From Nilaparvata lugens (taxonomy: Eukaryota > Arthropoda > Insecta > Hemiptera > Delphacidae): 64,000 bases of DNA. The stretch lies in assembly GCF_014356525.2 (NCBI RefSeq), contig NC_052510.1, forward strand, positions 15,424,778 through 15,488,777. The letters run 5' to 3'. Shown in pieces: positions 57,670-64,000 of the stretch (position 1 is its first letter; every line of letters starts with the position of its first letter). The position numbers were made by a program, and so were the translations under genes. The notes under the pieces are model-generated. The model did no database searches. It saw only the letters and a program-made list of their open reading frames with translations, and was not told the origin of the DNA.

Positions 57670-60393
57670 CTATTGATAAATAGATTGAAGTAGCCGTTCA
57701 CATTGATCTTCATTCAGCGTTTTTATCCAATTTGTAATTATTGATTTATATTTTGAGAAACTACATGCGCCCGGCTGACTTATTTCTTGAGGAATGTTAT
57801 TCATAATAGTGTGGCATAGGTATGATATATTCCTATCACAGGCTGAACGGGTGTTTCGTTGAAGACCCGAGTGATGAAAGCGGGAATGTCTTGTCATGTA
57901 AAGATGATTGGACTCTGAATTGAAATATATTTTATTCTTGAACATGTACATCAGTACTGATTTAATGAATAGCTGCCTGATTCTGAGAACGTTGAAGACC
58001 TGAAACAATCGTACGGATGGAAATCTTCTGCATAGACCAAGGCCAACTTTTATTATAGTTTTCTGAGTCACTGATATTTGATCTAACAACGCTTTGGATG
58101 CACTTCCCCAAAGGATAATACCGTAGGAAATAATGGACTGAATGTACGCATAATACACTGTTCTCAAATGATTTATATTGAGGATTCCCCTAAGCTGGTT
58201 GAACACATAAATCATTTTTCTCAGCCTACTATTAAGGTATCTAACATGAGAGCTCCATGTCAATCGACTATCTATATGAATGCCCAAATATTTATATTCA
58301 TAGACAGTCTCTATTAAATCACAGCCACATGTATTACCCCAATCAGCCCCGCACGTGTGAACCCTCAATTCCAAGTTGGTAGGGGGAGCACGACTGTCAC
58401 GCAGGAAAATAGGCAAACACTTAGTTTTTTTTGTATTCATGCTGAGTATATTGATATCAAACCAGCTTTTCAATTGTCTTAGCTCACTTGAAGCTACTCT
58501 GTACACATTTTCCCAACTGTCTCCCTCAAAGTAAACGGCTGTGTCATCAGCAAAAAGCATCATTTTACCACTCATATTTACCTGAATAATATCATTAATG
58601 TAGACCAGAAATAGAATTGGTCCGAGGGTACTGCCCTGTACCACACCATAATTGATATCTTGGATGCTACTTTCGACTCCTGCAATAGATACCAACTGGC
58701 GACGCTTCGACAGGAAACTTTTAAGCCAATCGTGTGCAGCACCAATTATTCCTATGGCCGTCAGTTTATTCAACAACAAATCGTGATCAATGGAGTCAAA
58801 AGCTTTTGCCAGATCAATAAATAGTAATAGAATATATTTATTATTATTAATACCCTGTCTCAGATAGTCGCTAAGCTGAAAGAAACAATTAGACGAATTC
58901 CGGTCATCCCTAAAGCCAAATTGATTATCCATTAGAATGTTATTGTTTTTAAGGTACTTGGTCAATTGCTTCTTGAAACATTTCTCGATGACCTTAGAAA
59001 TGAAACCAAGAAGGTTTATAGGTCTATAATTATTTAAATCATTTTTAATGCCAGACTTATAGAGTGGAATAACTTTCGCTAATTTGAGAATATCCGGAAA
59101 AGTTCCTGATGTAAAGCTTCTATTAATAATGTGACGAAGAGGAGTAACAGTAGATTTTAAATTATCCTTCAAAAGAGATGCTGATATGCCATCGCAGCCA
59201 GGCGCAGAACCACCTCGTAGCTCCAAAATGCAGTTTTCAACATCCATCTCACTCACCTGCTGTAAGTCAAAAATCGAATTGCATGGAGGGTGATCCATGT
59301 CAGGTAGATTAATATTATGGTTGCCTTGTTTTATAACGTCTGCAAGAGATTCTCCAACTTTAGAGAAAAATATATTAAATTTATTGGAAACATCAGAAAC
59401 CGTAGTACAACTTCCTGTTTGAGGACTTCGGCTGTCGTTACTATTAGTAAGAAAACTTTGAATAGGAAATGAGTTATTCCTTGGATTTACACCCGAAATT
59501 TCATTAATTGTTCTCCAAAAGGAAATAGGTTTAGAATCGGATAATAATTTATTCCTATAGTAATTATATTTTGTAGTTTTTAATGATCTATTCAATGTTT
59601 TCCTATAATTATTGTAGTATAATTTCAATTGTAAATTAAAGGGTTGTCTGATAACAAGCTTACTTAATTTATTCCTCTTTTTAATCGATTTGATAAGCGA
59701 ATCAGTTATCCAGGGCTTTAATTTTTTTAATTGGACTCTTTTTGGTTTATTTGTTGTACAACTATGTTTAATTTCTTGAATTTTCTTAACGAATGATTCA
59801 GTAGATTCATTGACGCTTTCTATCATTGTTACATCCTGCCAGGTTTGCTGTGAAACAGTTTCTGAGAATTTCAAGTAATCAATGGAAGCATGGAATTGGA
59901 GAGGTTCAAATCTTGGTACATTCTGAGCTTGATTATCATTTTTAATTAAAATAGACGTTACATAGTGGTCAGTAATGTCAGACCGGAAAACGGCCGGACG
60001 GAGAGCCTCCGTATCAAAGTGCCTGACAAAAATGTGGTCGATGCAAGTCGAAGTGAAGGCCGTCCGCCTTGTAGGAACGTTAACGCAGGAAACAAAACCA
60101 GCCCCATAGAGCACATCTAGATATCTGTTACTAATATTATTAATTTGGTCAGTAAGAATATTGCAATTGATATCTCCAGCGATAATCTCAATAGTGTTGT
60201 TCAATCTATTCCTCCTATCGATGTATCTATCTTCAAGTCCACTGATAAAATTTGACAGGTCCAAGCCCTGACAGCGATAAGCACATAAAACGTTATAACT
60301 CAGCTCGTATTTTTGGCAATCCAATATTAGACAATTAGGAATATAAATGCAGGAATATATTATCATAATATACCACCCTATTTCATCTCCCAA
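57670..60393 (-). CDS. LINE ORF2, 5'-truncated: partial AP endonuclease / complete reverse transcriptase (~907 codons)
   Basis: The frame is open from the stop at 60400-60402 and has no genuine initiating ATG upstream of the domains; residues are numbered from the TTG at 60393. Residues 25-150 are the C-terminal half of an APE endonuclease: AYR (38-40), AGDINCNIL (D74, N76), CIDHIFV (D119) and SDITDHY (D142, H143). The N-terminal half with the catalytic Glu is absent, so nicking activity is lost. Residues about 430-690 are the reverse transcriptase: KSGIKNDLNNYRPINLL, QFGFRDDRNS, LFIDLAKAFD (D527), YGVVQGSTLGP and FADD (614-617). All key residues are present, and there is no stop or frameshift. 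The sequence differs clearly from the ORF2 at 38.5-41.4 kb, so this is another family of the CR1/L2 group. Confidence 0.88.
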   Translation of the reverse strand: MGDEIGWYIMIIYSCIYIPNCLILDCQKYELSYNVLCAYRCQGLDLSNFISGLEDRYIDRRNRLNNTIEIIAGDINCNILTDQINNISNRYLDVLYGAGFVSCVNVPTRRTAFTSTCIDHIFVRHFDTEALRPAVFRSDITDHYVTSILIKNDNQAQNVPRFEPLQFHASIDYLKFSETVSQQTWQDVTMIESVNESTESFVKKIQEIKHSCTTNKPKRVQLKKLKPWITDSLIKSIKKRNKLSKLVIRQPFNLQLKLYYNNYRKTLNRSLKTTKYNYYRNKLLSDSKPISFWRTINEISGVNPRNNSFPIQSFLTNSNDSRSPQTGSCTTVSDVSNKFNIFFSKVGESLADVIKQGNHNINLPDMDHPPCNSIFDLQQVSEMDVENCILELRGGSAPGCDGISASLLKDNLKSTVTPLRHIINRSFTSGTFPDILKLAKVIPLYKSGIKNDLNNYRPINLLGFISKVIEKCFKKQLTKYLKNNNILMDNQFGFRDDRNSSNCFFQLSDYLRQGINNNKYILLLFIDLAKAFDSIDHDLLLNKLTAIGIIGAAHDWLKSFLSKRRQLVSIAGVESSIQDINYGVVQGSTLGPILFLVYINDIIQVNMSGKMMLFADDTAVYFEGDSWENVYRVASSELRQLKSWFDINILSMNTKKTKCLPIFLRDSRAPPTNLELRVHTCGADWGNTCGCDLIETVYEYKYLGIHIDSRLTWSSHVRYLNSRLRKMIYVFNQLRGILNINHLRTVYYAYIQSIISYGIILWGSASKALLDQISVTQKTIIKVGLGLCRRFPSVRLFQVFNVLRIRQLFIKSVLMYMFKNKIYFNSESNHLYMTRHSRFHHSGLQRNTRSACDRNISYLCHTIMNNIPQEISQPGACSFSKYKSIITNWIKTLNEDQCERLLQSIYQ

Positions 60394-60399
60394 TTTTCG

Positions 60400-63300
60400 T
60401 CATTTAATTCTATTTCTTCCTAATCCTCCACAATTGATCTAAATGTGTTTCCCCTCCTTCAATTCTTCCCAAGTGGACCAGCCACTCAGAATCTCACACA
60501 GCTTCATTCAGCTGATGGGCACTGACCATGGCGCGATAATGAGTCTTCATGCATCAAATTCATCTCCCAAAACAACAACAACAACAACAACAAGGGATAG
60601 CCCAGCACCACAATAAGTTACGAATTAAACGGTCAGTTAATGACAGTGCGGCTGGATTATACACGCTTGGCCATCACAGTACTCAGACACGGTACAAGCT
60701 GCATGTAAACTCCACTGCAGCTCACATCTGAACTTAATTAGCTTCATCTCACTTACTCTCTTCCTCTTATCGTCTATCTTCATCATCCATTCTGTATAGA
60801 ATTATTTCATTACTCTCTCCATTCTATCTACAATCTATATTCTATTCTTCACACCAAACACATTCATAATAGACTTTACATCATAATAGACTCTTACCAA
60901 GGATGTAGATTGTCATGTTAAAATTTCCCCGATTTATGGAGATACAACACATTTTACACAATTATCAAAACACAAATTTAATTACTTCACAGTAAAACTT
61001 GATATTAACTTAATAAAATTATTGCATTTCATGTTCATATTCACTTTTTGGGTGTCATTCGTAAGTGCAATATCCCAAATATGCGAGTATTTAGACTTTT
61101 TGTTCATTGTGTCTATTATATAAAATTATCAACATAAATTTCAAATAAGATTTACACATTGCTATTTGAAAGCTAAAATCTAACCTCTCCAACATTTTTC
61201 TAATTCAACCTATTTGCCTAATTCAACCTAATTGAACAGAACCTATTAGGTTATGTTCATACACTAGACAAATTGAAATCTCGTAGTATTGAGGCACTCC
61301 CAATATTGAGTTGAAAGGCTGGTGTATTGGTATAATTAAATCATTCAATGAGACTTTAATATAAATTGTAATATTAGCTACTTAATACATTGGTAGTAGT
61401 TACTTCTATTATAAACTGGTACCTAGTAAGCCAGGATATTTATTATAATCTACACTAAATGATTGGATAAAGTAATGTAATCAGCATATTTCTCTCAATA
61501 TTTCTATTGAGATACAGTAATATACACATTATCCACTCCACCTCCATTCCATTATAAATTCAATATTATTTATAACATTTCCTTCCCCTTCCCACTGTAA
61601 ATCATCACTACAATATCCAAGCTCCAATATGTGCGAGCTAATGTACAAGCATCCTACATGGAGGATATAGGACACCGTGGTATGGATTTACTACACTGGC
61701 AAAGCATGTTCCATTATCAACCCACACAGAGCCATTATACTGTGTACCTTGTCAAGTCTGATTAGTTTAGATCTGAATAATCTACTTGAATCCTGCTCTG
61801 GAATACAGGAATGGAAGGATTAGAAGTATAGACAATGAGTATTGTAGAAGAATTAAATGAGTTATGGATGAAAATTAAAGTAACTATATAATCAAGTAAA
61901 ATGGAAACCTAACAATACATTTTACAGAAGATATTTTTCTTCAATGGCATCTTCTATTTTATGAACAAAGAACGTCTATCCCAAATCACATATCCTTTAA
62001 TATTGAAGTTAGGTTAGGTTATGAAAAAATGAACACTTTCGAATTTGCTGAAATGAAGTTAAATCATCTCAAACCAATTGCCAATAATGTTTTGAGAAAT
62101 TTCGCTCTACCTTCTCATAAATTGCGAGACAGGTCTACCCAAGTTTGAACGATTCTTGAATTTTTTATCTCTGATACAATGAGAAACTTTTGGAGTAGGT
62201 CTTTGAAGTGTGTAGATTACATACATAAATTAACATTTTAATGATATAAAAATCATTCTCATACATATATACAGCAAAAATTAAAACATTTTCAACAAAA
62301 TTTGAAAAACACAACACAACGGTCATCCATATTCCAGACAATCATGCAGTATCCAATTCCTCCTGCAATTTACTTATATTTCTCTTTCTCTTCCTCTCTA
62401 TCATTCTTTCTTCGCCTCTCTCTTCAATCCACAGACTTTAGTCACTGATTTATGACTTGCATAGAAATAAGAGGCTGTCTTTACGTCGTCTCGTGCCTCG
62501 TACTCCTCTACGCCCTTCATTATTATTCTTTTTAATGTGATTTTCTCTTTCTTCTCCTCTTTCTTTTGCCTCTCCTCCACCTTCTTCTCCATCTCCTCCT
62601 CCTCTTCATCATCCTCTTTCTTCTTCTTCATCTCCTCCCTCTTCTTCATCTTGAAAGCCTAATTAGACGTCGACTAACGAGTGCAGATTATCTTCTGTTG
62701 CCACGTCAATTATAGTCGCGCTTTGAAATTCATAAGGCTGTTATAAAGCGGCAGCGCACTCGCAGAATCGCGCGTGAGTTGGTGATGTCGGTTTTTGTGT
62801 ATGCGGTAGTATGTATTTCATGCTTCTTGTATCGCACGAACTTGGCACGATTTTCAGCACAACACATAACTTTTCCTCAATGTTGTATGAAAATCAATGA
62901 AATCTTATTACGTTAATCATTTACACATTGGAAATTCAATTTACAAATTTATTAAAATTGACATAAAAATCATTACCTAACAATTTTTTTTTAAATTGAA
63001 TTATCATAGACTTAAGAGAATGTCTGCTATGATCATGAGCGGAAATATATCTTGATGGGAAGTTTTGTTAAATGATTTTCATCAATGGTACTGTATCTAT
63101 AGAGTTGTCTATTGTTCCTGGTTCTTGATGTAAATTAAACTGTAAAGCTTCATACAATAGATACATTATGATTTAGTAATGTTTGCTCCCCCTTGGGGAT
63201 AATTATTTCATTTTACAGGCCTTTCAAAAGTGGTGAAATACATGTCATTTCTAGTGTTTTGTATCTAATCAATTAATAAGTTCCTTATAACAATATATAT

Positions 63301-64000
63301 TAAATATTACCAACCTCAACTAAAATTTTAAACAAGGTTTTGTGCGAAATAAATCAATTTTGAGTAAAAATCTAATAAAAATCAATATAATATTAACCAT
63401 CAACGAAAATTCACATTGAAGCTCAAATTAATCATATAAGAGACTGTTGAACTGTGACGCATTCGCATAGATGTGGGCACTGTAGTTCTAATTGTAGAGA
63501 ATAATAATGTGTTGCACAAGAAGGGGTGGTGTCTAGGCTAGGGGGAGGGAAGGGGTGTCTGGCAACAACTAGTGGTGTATTTTGAGAAAGCACCTGTTTA
63601 GAACAGCTGTCTGCTGCATTTACTTGCCTTCACTGCAGTGTATATTCAATTTTATGCACTTCATGCAATTTGGATGGATAGTCAAAGCACTCAATTTAAA
63701 TTTACAGAAATGCTGTATGCAAATTGAGAGAGTCTGGAAAGGACCAAGTAAGAATTTTGTTTTGCAAGTATTGTGAAAATTTGATACAAAACTAAAGCGT
63801 TAACAATATTACCATTGAACCGCTTTTAAATTCTTTCAAACACTAGAAAATAGCTTCTAAATTAAACTCTCCACAATTATTATCATTGATTTACTTTCCA
63901 ATTCTTTCAGAAATTTCCCCGATAACCAGCGAAAACATCAATTTCCCTGACAGGTGTCACAGTATCGCCCCGCTCATCAATAGCACTTACGACTAAAAAG
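60400..64000. other. gene-free sequence to the window end
   Basis: No gene is supported. A (CAA)n run lies at 60571-60591. 60730-60870 and 62370-62650 are pyrimidine-rich (the 82-codon Lys/Glu frame on the minus strand at 62401-62649 is low complexity). 62655-62810 is unique and CG-richer (GACGTCGACTAACGAG, AAGGCTGTTATAAAGCGG) and could be regulatory. The rest is AT-rich. Confidence 0.5.

Overview
The window looks like AT-rich insect DNA, most likely hemipteran and perhaps a planthopper. This is an inference from base composition, the abundance of simple sequence and the kinds of transposable elements, not a database match. I find no host protein-coding gene, rRNA gene or genuine tRNA gene. 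The only convincing coding regions belong to three mobile elements. Everything else is non-coding sequence with dispersed repeats, foldback elements, local tandem duplications and long strand-biased purine or pyrimidine tracts. Most other open frames in the window run through those tracts, read as Ser/Leu/Phe- or Lys/Glu-rich peptides, and are not genes.

Layout. 0-11 kb: gene-free, with large purine-rich blocks, a degenerate tRNA-derived SINE (about 2.8 kb), a 52-bp minisatellite (5.1 kb), a 111-bp duplication (8.3 kb) and a CpG-richer unique island (8.8-9.2 kb). 11-24 kb: three short foldback (MITE-like) elements, a ~0.93 kb element with imperfect inverted ends and internal repeats (17.3 kb), a ~1 kb pyrimidine tract, a 1.1 kb PIF/Harbinger-type non-autonomous element with TTA duplications (21.6-22.7 kb) and a SINE remnant. 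24-38 kb: more simple repeats and tandem duplications, a probable dispersed repeat (28.6-29.1 kb), a ~645-bp near-palindrome (35.0-35.6 kb) and the best-preserved SINE copy just beside it.

38.15-43.7 kb holds an apparently full-length CR1-type non-LTR retrotransposon on the minus strand. Its ORF1 combines a FLYWCH-like zinc finger, coiled coils and an SGNH esterase; its ORF2 carries an AP endonuclease and a reverse transcriptase. 44.57-46.93 kb is a Tc1/mariner-superfamily transposon with 463-bp inverted repeats and a transposase broken by one frameshift. 57.0-60.4 kb is a second, 5'-truncated CR1/L2-like retrotransposon, also on the minus strand, with an intact reverse transcriptase and a long (CA)n array in its 3' UTR.

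How they may work together: both retrotransposons end in short tandem repeats preceded by a similar conserved 3' block, as expected for target-primed reverse transcription by related enzymes. The SINE family carries a small hairpin that resembles one in the 3' UTR of the second retrotransposon, so that LINE or a relative may mobilise the SINE. The foldback elements and the Harbinger-like element would need transposases encoded elsewhere. No new defence or metabolic system is visible. The most informative objects are the CR1 ORF1 architecture, the long-TIR mariner-like element, the possible LINE/SINE hairpin and the 645-bp palindrome.
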